Of a stretch of 64,000 nt of DNA, positions 9,601-27,140 are shown one piece after another. This stretch comes from Arabidopsis thaliana (lineage: Eukaryota; Streptophyta; Magnoliopsida; Brassicales; Brassicaceae), in contig NC_003075.7 in the NCBI RefSeq assembly GCF_000001735.4, forward strand, positions 1,117,001-1,181,000, written 5' to 3'. Each line of letters starts with the position of its first letter. Position 1 is the first letter of the stretch. A model generated the notes under the pieces. It was given only the letters and a program-made list of their open reading frames with translations, was not told the DNA's origin and made no database searches. The translations under genes and the position numbers were made by a program.

Positions 9601-11252
9601 GGTTTTTCAGAAATTACACCTGATATCCTATAGAAACGAAGTCCATTAACGCTTTGTAATATGGCAGACATATTTTCAGGAGATGCTTTGTGGAGAGGTA
9701 AATGACAAAGAACCTGCGTGTTAAATGTCAATTATCCATAATAAAACAATCTGCATATTTTTACAGCCATCCAGCTGCAAGTAAATTAATCTCGTACCTT
9801 CAGGATAAGAAGTAAGACACTTGTTTGCTCTTCACTAGCAGCTTGACTTAACCATGTTGTAAGTATCAAAACCCCTCCTTTTGATAAAAACCTGTGGCAC
9901 ATATAGAAAATGACTGTCAAGACGGGAATATAATAACAATAAAATAAAATAAGACAGTGGGTGAAAGAGAACCCCCAACTAGTACCAGATCAGCACAGAA
10001 GCATCTTGTATCTGCATGATCCACTCCATTAGTTTCACCTGGCCTGAAAATGTTTCCTCTTTACGCAGCAGAGAAAATATATTCTCAACAAAGTATTTGT
10101 CTGAATCGCTGATGTCAGGTGGAATATCTTCAGGTGGAATAAGTGCCACTGTTTCACCTTCACCCCAGCTTATAGAACATGCCTCCGGATGTATAGAGTT
10201 CAAGGGAACGGGTTCAACATGATTTGTGGCATTGTTATTTTCCGGAACACCATCATCTTGTAAAGCATGCGTATTGGACATAACTACTTTCTCCCTTGAA
10301 AGCCTCACCTGTTTCCTCACTCTTGTCTTTTGAGTAACAAAAAATTCTCGAACCTGCCATTGAAGAAAATAATAAAGAGACAAACCAAAGTCTCATGAGT
10401 ACCTCAACATGACAGATCTAAACTGACATGGAATTCTAAAAGCATGGCAAAAAAGAGTACATATCATGTAGAAGAACAATACCTGGGCGACTGTGATGCC
10501 AAATAAAGCACTTATCTCCCGAGATTCCCTCTTACTAATAGCATCTTTAATTGCGAAAACTGCTTGTAGATACTTAACAGCCTTAGGATTCAACAAGTCT
10601 CTTGGCCGCTTTCCTGAAATATTTACAAATTCATCAGATACTAGGCATCGAGCACGTAAAAGTTGGGTATGCCTTTAATGAACCTAGAGAGCAACAATGA
10701 ATTGAAACATTCTCTGTGATATACGTAATTATGCCAAAAGATCTCACGAATCCTAAGATGACTCACCAATTTTAATGGACAAAGCACCAGCAGCCTGAAA
10801 CAACAAAAAAATTAAACAGATTAATGTCTTTAACAGAGATGATTACTTGATCAGAGAAATGACATATAAACAGTTGAAGCATCACCATTACAGTTCACAG
10901 AAGAAACGGAGAGGTCGAGCTATATGAATTTATACCAAAAACACCTCTAATTTTTGCTAGACTCAATACCCTTCAAAGAATTTATTCCAAAATCCGAATG
11001 ACCTGTCCCTCTCAGCTTTGCCCATATCACCATACCCCAATAAAACACGAACTTTAGATACCAAAAAACATAGAAACAATAACCCACCATTTCTTGCGCA
11101 AGGGGATTAACGCCGGTAAGTTTGCATTGCGCAACGACGACATCTTGGAGCTGATCGATCTGGCTATGAAAAAGCACCTTCTGCGAATCCAATAGCTCCA
11201 TTAAAGACTCCACCGAGCTCCCGATTTCTATCTCCTCCTTGAACGCGTCCAT
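6656..11252 (-). CDS. LD: LUMINIDEPENDENS, homeodomain flowering-time regulator
   Basis: Thirteen minus-strand exons: 11088-11252, 10767-10794, 10483-10613, 9986-10353, 9891-9798, 9713-9620, 9522-9393, 9297-9264, 9188-9145, 9055-8967, 8731-8135, 7999-7485 and 7228-6656. They sum to 953 residues, the known LD length. LD is a nuclear protein of the autonomous flowering pathway that promotes flowering through repression of FLC. Visible parts: a homeodomain at about 65-128 (VREFFVTQKTRVRKQ is the recognition-helix region), a TFIIS N-terminal-like helical domain around 200-300 containing the conserved LW-type core, QPVNG(P)SA octapeptide repeats, an Asp/Ser-rich region, and a Gln/Asn/Ser-rich C-terminus. 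Intron 7 has a GC donor and intron 10 looks U12-type. A leader intron near 11322-11384 is likely. It is divergent from CUL1. Confidence 0.96.
8284..8427 (-). repeat. 24-base coding repeat in LD (QPVNG units)
   Basis: Five to six tandem copies of a unit of about 24 bases encode (P)SA-x-QPVNG-type octapeptides, with point differences between units. The array stays in frame within LD exon 11 and lies in a proline/serine-rich linker, so copy-number change would be tolerated. Confidence 0.85.
8732..8966 (-). other. U12-type intron in LD with tandem CAGCAG acceptor
   Basis: On the minus strand the donor reads T|GTATCCTTTCG, an exact match to the minor-spliceosome 5' site RTATCCTTT. TTCCTTAGC, close to the U12 branch consensus TTCCTTAAC, lies about a dozen bases before the acceptor. 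The 3' end is CAGCAG: using the second AG joins TCG T to AT AAC and gives the 953-residue protein; using the first would add one codon. I recall the LD intron being used as a model plant U12 intron. Confidence 0.85.
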
Positions 11253-16435
<5,183 letters not shown>

Positions 16436-17340
16436 GGCAAAAAAACAACAACTATGGAAGTGGTTGGCTCATGAAAGGAATCTGCTTGTATATTTAGAAG
16501 TCCATATGGAGACTGTCCTAAAACAAATTTATCGCTTCATTTTCGCTATTTTTCTCTTTTAAAAAATATTCGGTCTGTGCTTTTTTTTTGGGATGCAAAT
16601 TTGCCTTGTGGATTTTTGTTTCTTAAATATTGAATGGAGATGGAGAAATGGCCTTAATGAATGAATCTCTGCTTTCTAATATATTTATCCTTGATCATAT
16701 TATTTAAGTTTTATGTATCTCTGTGTTATATTGACGGATGGGAAAGTCGTAACAAATAATATGAGATTTCTTATAATCGAACGCTAATGAGACAAAGATG
16801 AACCGACGGAAGGTGCCTTCCTCAATCGCCGAACATTAAAAATCATTGTAATCATCTACGTCATTAGCTATAGTCCACCAGAACCGTAATAGTTTCTGCT
16901 TAGGACCAATGTCTTATATTTTAAGCCGTTTTTCTGTTGTATGATGATCTGAAATATTATTGGGATACAAAGACGGGTATGTTAAGGTTAATAACAATTT
17001 TGAACGGGTTAATGGTGGAGCTGGTGGATTATATTACTTGATTCCAATGTGCTTTTTTCTTTCTTTTTTGGGTTAATATGAATTATGAACGGATCATCAA
17101 AGACGATATTTGGAGCCTACACAGAGAATGATATATACGACATGGAGAAATTCTGTTCATATATGTTTTGAGGTGCGGAGTCATTTTACTCCATCGAGCA
17201 AATGTTTCTCACTTTTTATTTGCTTGAGATTCTGTTAAACAAACAAAGAATCATGCCATTGCACTATGATGAAAAAGCTGCGAGGAGATGTGCAAATTAT
17301 AAGAATCAGCAAATTCCAACGGGCTTCAAGTATTACATGT
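16436..17340. other. CUL1-complex I spacer, no gene seen
   Basis: CUL1 3' UTR followed by AT-rich DNA. A short coding-like run from the ATG at about 17087 (MNGSSKTIFGAYTEN...) stops after 28 codons and lacks support. No RNA gene or repeat was recognised. Confidence 0.45.
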
Positions 17341-17452
17341 ATGGGCCTTTAATTAATAAAATGGGCCTTTAAAGCTACTCGTATGTATCAGTCCTAAACC
17401 AAAAGTAATAGACCAATAATGAATTAAAGTCAGGCTTATTTTAGCAGGCCCA
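17341..17452 (+). promoter_or_regulatory. Triple site II promoter block
   Basis: TGGGCC occurs at 17342-17347 and 17362-17367 inside a 12-base direct repeat (ATGGGCCTTTAA), and GGCCCA at 17447-17452. Site II elements are a known hallmark of nuclear genes for plant oxidative phosphorylation, which fits the complex I subunit starting at 17586. Confidence 0.65.
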
Positions 17453-17585
17453 TAGAGGCTATAGTCAATCCTGCGCCAGGTGATAGTGAGATACCGAGTC
17501 TAGCTCCTTGGTTTCTCTGCTTCTCCTTCTCTCTCAGATCAAAAAAAACCTTCGTGTGCGTCTCTCGTCCTCTAAATTGTCGAAA

Positions 17586-19906
<2,321 letters not shown>

Positions 19907-20967
19907 AGCTAAGTTCTGTTTGCCGCAGTTTTATGTGGTTCAATAACGCAAAGGCTATAGCGATGTATGTTTGACGCCTGTACCGCATCAAATTGAGTTT
20001 GCATACTCTTTGTAGTCTTCTTGGTTTTGGAATTTAGACCCATTTTAAACAAATTGCCAAATCATCTTCGTTTATTATTATCTCACTCTAAGATTCATGT
20101 GAAATTGTAATAAAAACAAAACTTTTATCTGTTACTTCAAAAGACACAAGATTTTCCAAACTTTACTCAAAAAATAAATTTGGCAGAATGATTTAATGAA
20201 TCACATGAAATAATCATATCAATAACTTTAATTCTTCGATGAGTTTTTTTTTTGGCTATATTTTTCCAAAACTAACAATATTAATAAAAGTTGTATTTTG
20301 TCTTCACTAATCAATGCAAAATGTAAACATGCAAGTTTAAATTGATACATGTTCTGTCCAAAGTGTATATATCTTAGCATTTGAGATTTGGAAGTTAAAA
20401 TTGTACACGTACCACTAAAAAAAAGAAGCACAATTCATGGTACTTTCTCCTAAAATATTTGCTTTATGTTTCTAGTGTTATCAAACAAAGGATGGTTACT
20501 AGATCAAACTAATAATATTATTTGATAATTAATTATACTACTCCAAAGTCATACAAAATAAATAATAATACAAGGGGTGACAAATTACAAATACTTGTTT
20601 TTTCTTCAATTTGAACACAACTCAACAAGGTCCCACAACTTCCCACTACTACTACTACTAATAAATAACACCCTTCAAGCTCCTTCCTCAACCTCCCACT
20701 AAAGTCTTGAAAACAAAAAGTTGCTTTCATCAAAGTCCACCTAAAATAAAGGTACAATGATTACAATAATACTTGATCAATTGAGCTTTTTGACATTTTT
20801 TTTCCCTCTACTGCAAATCCTACATTGATTCCATCTACAAAGCCTTTTTCACTTTTTTACCTTTCAAGTGGGTGAGAGAGGAGAGAAGAAACCAGAGTCA
20901 TTAGAGCAGAAGAAAAACCCATGTTGGACAGTTGGATTAGCTGTACAAACTCTTTATTGCAGAAATC
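19907..20967. other. Convergent 3' spacer between complex I gene and UNE12
   Basis: Both flanking genes end here, so the stretch holds two 3' UTRs around AT-rich DNA. Short simple repeats (a CTA run near 20646-20662) are present. No gene was recognised. Confidence 0.5.
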
Positions 20968-23306
20968 CTACTGTGGAGGATTGTTCTCAGGCTTGACCAC
21001 TGAAGATGTATCCGGAGGTTGAGAATGGTAAATTGCCATTGCCAATGAGATTGGCATCATACAAAGAGCCTTTGATTGAAGAAGCTGCATCGCGGCTCCA
21101 ACGTTCTCTTCCATCAGTTTAGCCACTTGACGTTCAGTCCCATCGTTAGACCATTTCTCCCACGCTGGTTGCGGAGTCCTTCCACCCTCACCCGTTTCAT
21201 CCTATTGACATTTTAAGCAAAATCTGAATCAAAACCCCATTACTAAAGTTTTTACTTTTTGTTCTTAAAAAGTTTTTACCTCAACTGATGATGAAAGAGG
21301 CATATCAGTAACAAGTGGAGCAACCGCACCGGCTCCACCAAGTCGGCTCATGCTCAAAACCTACCAAAGTTGACAAAGAGAAACAGATATCATTGAAAGT
21401 GATAAGCTTCACCCCATGAAAATTATATATATAAAAAAAGCTTTTACTTTTAGATGAGCATGGAAGATTTCACAAGAAACACATTTTCTATTTTTAAAAC
21501 AAAAGATGTATTATCTTATCAGAAATCCATCATTGCATTCTGTTTCTTTAGTGTCTCCATTATCTTATAAAGTAAAGAGACTTCCTTTTTTCGCTTGCGA
21601 GAGCTTTAAGTAACCGACTGCATTTTGATATAAGAAGCATTTGATGATCTACCAGATTACTATATTATAATGTGAACATGATGATTGTAATTATTGTTGA
21701 ATATGGTATTATAATCATAAACTGTGATTAGGCTCCCTATGACAAAACAAAAAGTGAAAAGAGACTAAATGCCAAAGAAAACAAAAGCATTTTGGACTTG
21801 TTTATTCTTTCCCACATTAAATAACTGATCTAATCAGATTGAAATTTGGTTGAAGGGTAGGTAATGGTGGGACCAGAATTAACACCAAAAATCCATCCAG
21901 AGAATTTGAAAGACATGATCTTTAGATCTCTAATCTTATGAACAAACAGATTAAACATATTGCATAGGGAGTAATAAGATAATTCACAAGAAAGAGAGTT
22001 CGAGTTTAAAACTGCAGAAGAGAGAAGAATATACCTTGACTTGGAGCCTGAGAAACTTTACATAATCGACAATCTCATCGATCATAGCAGCTCTATCGGT
22101 CTGCACACGAAGACGGGAGAAACAGAAAGTGTCAAACTTTCTAGAGAAATTATATACAGGTGAGGGTTAGGGTGAAAGGTACAGACCTTGTTCACAGTAG
22201 GTACAAGTTCCTGCAGCGCCCTGATCCGTTCTGCTATTCTTTCTCTACGTAGCTGTGGTAAAGTAAAACAAACTTTTAGGTAATCCCTCCATAAAATCAA
22301 GAGATCATTACACAATGTTAACATTTTTTTATATCCGAAACATATTTTCAACTACAACCAACTCGCCACCAACATAGTATATCACAGGGAAATACAAAAG
22401 AGAATCTGAAATATACCCGCTCAGCGATGCTATGTGGATCAGTAGCCTGACCACGCCTAGCTCGAACCCTGGGACGGATTGAAGTAGGCTGATGTGGGGC
22501 CGATGGAGGTGGCTGTTGCATAGGCTGCCCGTGGAAAACCTTCCAGACAACACACAGAAGAAATAAGACCAAACGAAAATAAACCATTTGCACAAGGATT
22601 TGACTCCATTAGTTGTAAGAGAATAATTTAAGTTAGACCCTTAAGATTACTCATTTGACCAACTTAGAAGGCAAGATAAGCCACGCAGCTACATGAACTA
22701 GTGAGAAGTTGCTCATAGAGTAACAAGAGCTAACCTTAGTTTACTAAACAAACCAAAATCGATTAGATTCAACAAGTCTGAGCCAAAATAAAGCACATAA
22801 CGCAAATCATCAACTTTGTTAAAGTTACTTACCACAAATCAAAAACTAAAACAAAAGTTACCAAAAATGTTCTCTTCAAAACCCTCAAATTCGATTTCTT
22901 CCCATTTCTAATAATCAAACACCAAAGCAAGAACAGAACTTACAGGTTTCATAGAAGAACATCGATTATCAACAACATCATCTGAGAATCTTTTCCCACT
23001 TCCATGTCCTCCTTCAGGTCTAAGAAACCCAGGTCCTTTCCCTTGATCAAGACTTAACCCCAAAGGAAACATCTGATTGTGAAACCCAGTTGGTCCACTT
23101 CCTCCTAAGCCACCCATGTGACTTCCTTCTTCTCCGGAACCCAACTGCAGCATCATAGGCGGTGCTCCACCACCTAATCCTCCGTCAACTCCAGATAAAC
23201 CGGCGGCAGAAGAGGCTGAGAAGTTAGGAAGGCCGAGGATTTGCTCGAAGAAATCATCAGAAGGAGTTTGGTCAGAAAGGTTGTCGTGAGGGTTGTTACT
23301 AGCCAT
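20968..23306 (-). CDS. UNE12: bHLH transcription factor UNE12
   Basis: Six minus-strand exons: 22944-23306, 22417-22539, 22187-22252, 22035-22100, 21280-21360, 20968-21201, totalling 310 residues, the known length. The bHLH region (about 150-206) reads [18 protein letters not shown], with His157, Glu161 and Arg165 for E/G-box contact, then helix 2 [14 protein letters not shown]. The N-terminal third is Gly-rich; the C-terminal region carries a conserved helix ([20 protein letters not shown]). UNE12 (unfertilized embryo sac 12, bHLH59) was named from a female-gametophyte fertilisation phenotype and belongs to the LRL/UNE12 group. The start at 23306 gives MASNNPHDN. An in-frame ATG at 23381 would add 25 residues. 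Confidence 0.95.
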
Positions 23307-24540
23307 GGTTTGAGCTAAAGACAGAGACTTTGACTCGAACGAGTCACTGTGAGTTACGATTAACGAGTTAGGAACCTTCAAAGAGAGATTTACATGCGAA
23401 AGCTACAGATTTTTTTAATCTATTTTGGGTTGATGAAATTTTGATGCTTTAAAACGAATGAGGACGAAGAAGACAGAGACGAGAAAGGAGCAGAAGAAAA
23501 GTGAAAACTTTATGCTCTGTTTATAAAAAAAATATCCTTTTTGGTAAAAGACCTTACTTTTTCAGATTATTTCGTTTTTGCCATTTTCTTATTTTCCTTC
23601 CAGAAACAAAATAAAAATATATAAATGGGCTGGATTTTATATCATATTTGGGTCTTCTTTCTCTTCTTCTAAATATGGGCCTTCAATTCAGTCTTTGTTT
23701 TTTTCTTTATGGGTTAAAGTCTTCTTTAGTTTTCCTTATAAATTACGTTAAACCTCTAACAATTAATTTATAGAGGTATTAATTATTAGTAAATTAATAA
23801 TTAATAATTTCTTTAACATTATTTTTTGCTTATGTTTTAATGTTTACTTGATTTTTTTATTAAAATAGTTTCTTTGTTTTTGTTTATGTTTTTAACTATT
23901 ATAATAGTTGTAGTCAAACATAATTTAGTAATCTTTTTAATTAATTTTGAAAATATATGATATACTTATAATTGCCACTAGATATTATATAATTTGAATT
24001 GATGTATTTGGAAATTGGAAAAATACACTGAGACCAAACATTTGCGATTTTATACGGCCGAAGCGGTCGTTTAGGTGTTACGAAAGTGGAAATGGTGCGT
24101 CGTGGAATTGCACTGAAATCATCCCCACATATCTCCTCCCGCCTCTAATAGCTTCTGGTTCTTTCCGTTCTCATATATCTAGCAGATCCACTACCTATCT
24201 ACCATGACGCCAAGTAGTGACGGTACTGTCCGTCGTACTTATTGCTCTCTATTTTTAGAACATGACGAATGAATTGTAGTTATCTATTATTGTATCCCTC
24301 CTAATTCTAATTAATGTATTCAACTATTAGAATGTATTGAAAAAATCGCTTATTTTTCTGTTTGTAAGTTAAATTTTCCTATATCACTTATTGAGATGTT
24401 TACATAATTCAAAAACGTCACATAATTATCTTGCGAGATATAATCAAATTCGAGATATGCGCTAAGCAAACAAGCTCCAAATAAAGTATTTCAAATTCAA
24501 AAGAGACAATTTAGTTTCCTAGAAAATGTTTTCTCTCTTC
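23307..24540. other. UNE12 promoter and AT-rich spacer
   Basis: The UNE12 leader reaches to about 23520 on the minus strand. TGGGC-type elements occur at about 23626 and (reverse orientation) 23677. Beyond this the sequence is AT-rich with no supported gene; a GC-richer patch at 24045-24200 has no clear frame. Confidence 0.4.
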
Positions 24541-24542
24541 TA

Positions 24543-24633
24543 TCACAATTCAGGTTGATTCCCAAGCTTGTCGATATGGAAGATTCTGTTTGCTAGCTTA
24601 TCAATCTCAGCGACTCCTCTCTCTAATTTGAGT
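24543..24633 (-). pseudogene. Orphan terminal-exon-like relic
   Basis: On the minus strand a pyrimidine-rich tract and a TAG acceptor (24634-24635) precede A|CTC AAA TTA..., which reads 29 codons (LKLERGVAEIDKLANRIFHI...) to a TGA at 24543-24545. The composition is amphipathic-helix-like and protein-like. No matching upstream exon was found, so it is probably a decayed or captured exon. Family not recognised. Confidence 0.3.
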
Positions 24634-24800
24634 CTACACCAACAAAAACTAAAGGGTTCACATCATTATGCCTAAATGGAGCTCATTTATAAAGGAACAA
24701 CTTGTGCTTAAGGAGGTAATTCTCAGACCAAACACGAACATCCAACATAAGAAGTAATAAAAGCTAAGAAAAACAGTTATTTACAAAAATCAATAAATAA

Positions 24801-24855
24801 AACAAGTTTTGTTTTGGATGAAAAAAAAAAAAAAAAAAAAACAAGTTTTGTTTTG
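24801..24855 (+). repeat. Poly(A) insertion flanked by 16-bp direct repeats
   Basis: AACAAGTTTTGTTTTG occurs at 24801-24816 and again at 24840-24855. Between them lie only GATG and a run of A residues. A target-site-like duplication around a poly(A) tail is what an extremely 5'-truncated retroposon insertion leaves. Confidence 0.55.
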
Positions 24856-24929
24856 ATAATATATTAACACAAAAAAAATCAGTTAATCAACTTAATAGTT
24901 TAATATATTAATTATTATCCCTTTAAGAA

Positions 24930-25960
24930 TTTTTTTTTCTAATGCCCTTTTCATGATGCCCTTTTTCAACTTTACCCTTTTGTTTTATCCAATTTTATTT
25001 CTACCCTCTTTAAATTTTTAATGACCATTTTACCCTTATTTGGAAATTGTTTTAGGTTAACAAAATGAAAAATTAATATTTTTTCGCCAAAAATATTCCA
25101 AAATAAATTTCCCGCCAAAATTTGTTTTCAAACATATTTTTCCCGCCAATTTTTTTTTTTTGGCGGGAAATAGATTTACAAGGGATTTTAAAAGAGTTTT
25201 AAAAGATTTACAAGGGATTTTATAGGGGTTTTATAAGATTTACAAGGGATTTTAAAAGGGTAATTTACAATAGATTTTAAAGGGATTTCAAAAATTTACA
25301 AAAGTCTTTTAAAGATTTTTAAAGGCTTTAAAATTGTTTTAAAAAATTTTAAAATATTTACAAGGGATTTTAAAAGGGTTTTACAATATTTACAATGGAT
25401 TTTAAAGGGCTTTAAAAGATTTACAAAGGATTTGTAAAGATTTTTAAAGAGTTTAAAAGTATTTTGAAAGATTTACAAGGGATTTTAAAACCTTTTAAAA
25501 TTACTTGTAAATTTTTTAAAACCCTTTTAAAATCCATTGTAAATCTTTTCAAACTCTTTTAAAATCTTTTGTAAATCTTTTAAAACCTTTTTAAAATCTC
25601 TTGTAAATCTTTTAAAACCCTTTTAAAATTCTTTGTAAATCTATTTGCCGCCAAAAAATATTTACAAGGATTTTTAAAATCATTTTTTTGGCTGAGGAAA
25701 AATTTGTTACGAAAAAAATTTTTGCCGGGAATGTTTTTTTTTGTCGGGAAAAAAGTTTGGCAGAAACTTTTCTTTTTGGCGGGAAAAAAAAAATTTGGCG
25801 CCAAAAAATTGGCGGGAAAAGTTCAGTTTTCAATTACATGTTTCTATTAGATGAGGGTAATTTGGTCATTTTGTTCAAGAGAAGGGGTATTTTTAAAAAT
25901 GGACAACATAAAAGGGTATTGTTGCAAAAGAGTAGTAAAAAAAGTGTAATTTTATAAATC
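24930..25960. mobile_element. AT-rich inverted-repeat (foldback/MITE-like) element with E2F-like sites
   Basis: A tandem unit of about 32 bases (GATTTACAAGGGATTTTAAAAG plus a shorter A/T tail) runs forward from about 25172 to 25490, then continues as its reverse complement to about 25650, making a long imperfect palindrome. The outer parts carry TTTCCCGCCAAA (25108-25119), TTTCCCGCCAA (25139-25149), TTTGGCGGGAAA (25159-25170 and 25775-25786), TTTGGCGCCAAA (25794-25805) and TTGGCGGGAAA (25809-25819). Further out, loosely complementary TACCCTT / AAGGGTA flanks (about 24930-25045 and 25850-25950) look like degenerate terminal inverted repeats. It encodes no protein; short frames here are palindrome artefacts. 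Element family and target duplication not determined. Confidence 0.6.
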
Positions 25961-27140
25961 TCCCTTATTTTAATATACAAACAAATATTATTTTTACTTG
26001 TGTATAATTTTGTCTTTTGATAATTTTCATTTTTTGATAATGTTAACAATTTTCTAGTTTTGTTTTAAATATATTGTTTAATTTAGATTTGACATGTAAT
26101 ATATATAAACAGATATTATTTTTTACTTGTATAAATCTAATATTTTAATTGACACATGTTCCGGTCATTTTAAAAACCAAACTTTATATAATAAGATAAA
26201 AATGATAAATCTTATTCTATTTATAAATACATTTTATTAATTTATAAAGAATACAACACATATACATTCGTTCTAACCGTATCAATTTTAAAGACACAAA
26301 TACAAACTAAAACCAAATTAAGTTCAACCGAACCAAACGAGATAAACCGATCTATTCTAAAAAAAAAAAAAAATACTTCCTTTGTAGCCTTTTGATTGTT
26401 CGAGCATCATCAAGTTTACATTGTTCGAGCATTATCCAATCCAGTATAAAATATTATTCACACCGGAGAACGGTACAATTCTTCAATAAAAGATGAGTCG
26501 ACAGCGACCGCTCTAATCAGTGGAACTCTGAAGTTTCTGTATTTTTATCTTTCTTACATGATCTCATTTTTTTTATTTTTTATTTTTTCACAATCTTACA
26601 TGATCTCCTAGTATCACTTAATTATATACAACGAAACATGTGAACTGGAACATAGTTGATAGAAAGGAAAAAGAGGGAAAATGTGATTTGATTATAGATT
26701 TAACTCATTAACAATGTGTGATTGTGTGTGGATGCTTTAAGTAAACACGGAATAGAAACGAATAATATGGAAACTGGAAAGTTGAAAACGCGTTTCCTAA
26801 TTTGTCTCACAGATTTTTAATACTAAAAAAAAGTGGAATATATAAACTCTATAATAAGGTCGTAATCAAATTACATGAAGATAATAGAGATCATTTACCA
26901 TAATTAATCTAATCAAAAGCAATTAGTATTATTGACAATGACAACAAATCATCAACACAAAGAGGAAAATAAATAAATAAAAAAACTCAGAAGAATCTGT
27001 CTCACTGATTTCTTCATCTTCTTCTCTTCCTGGACCCGACATTCCAGTGTTGGTACATAAAAGACTCTTCCTTTGTCTGTTTTTTGTTCCCAGATTCATC
27101 TTTACTTATTGACTAAATTCTCTCTGGTGTGAGAAGTAAA
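25961..27140. other. AT-rich spacer and MLO1 upstream region
   Basis: No gene was recognised. It has a short direct repeat (ATTGTTCGAGCAT at about 26397 and 26419) and A/T homopolymers. The last 150 bases have the CT-rich look of a 5' leader for MLO1. Confidence 0.4.

Noticed and set aside
17079..17180. Short coding-like run MNGSSKTIFGAYTEN
   Set aside because: Stops after 28 codons with no splice signals or matching continuation; could be chance.
25580..25957. Several Lys/Phe-rich reading frames on both strands
   Set aside because: They lie in the AT-rich inverted repeat and are made of palindromic low-complexity sequence; composition is not protein-like.
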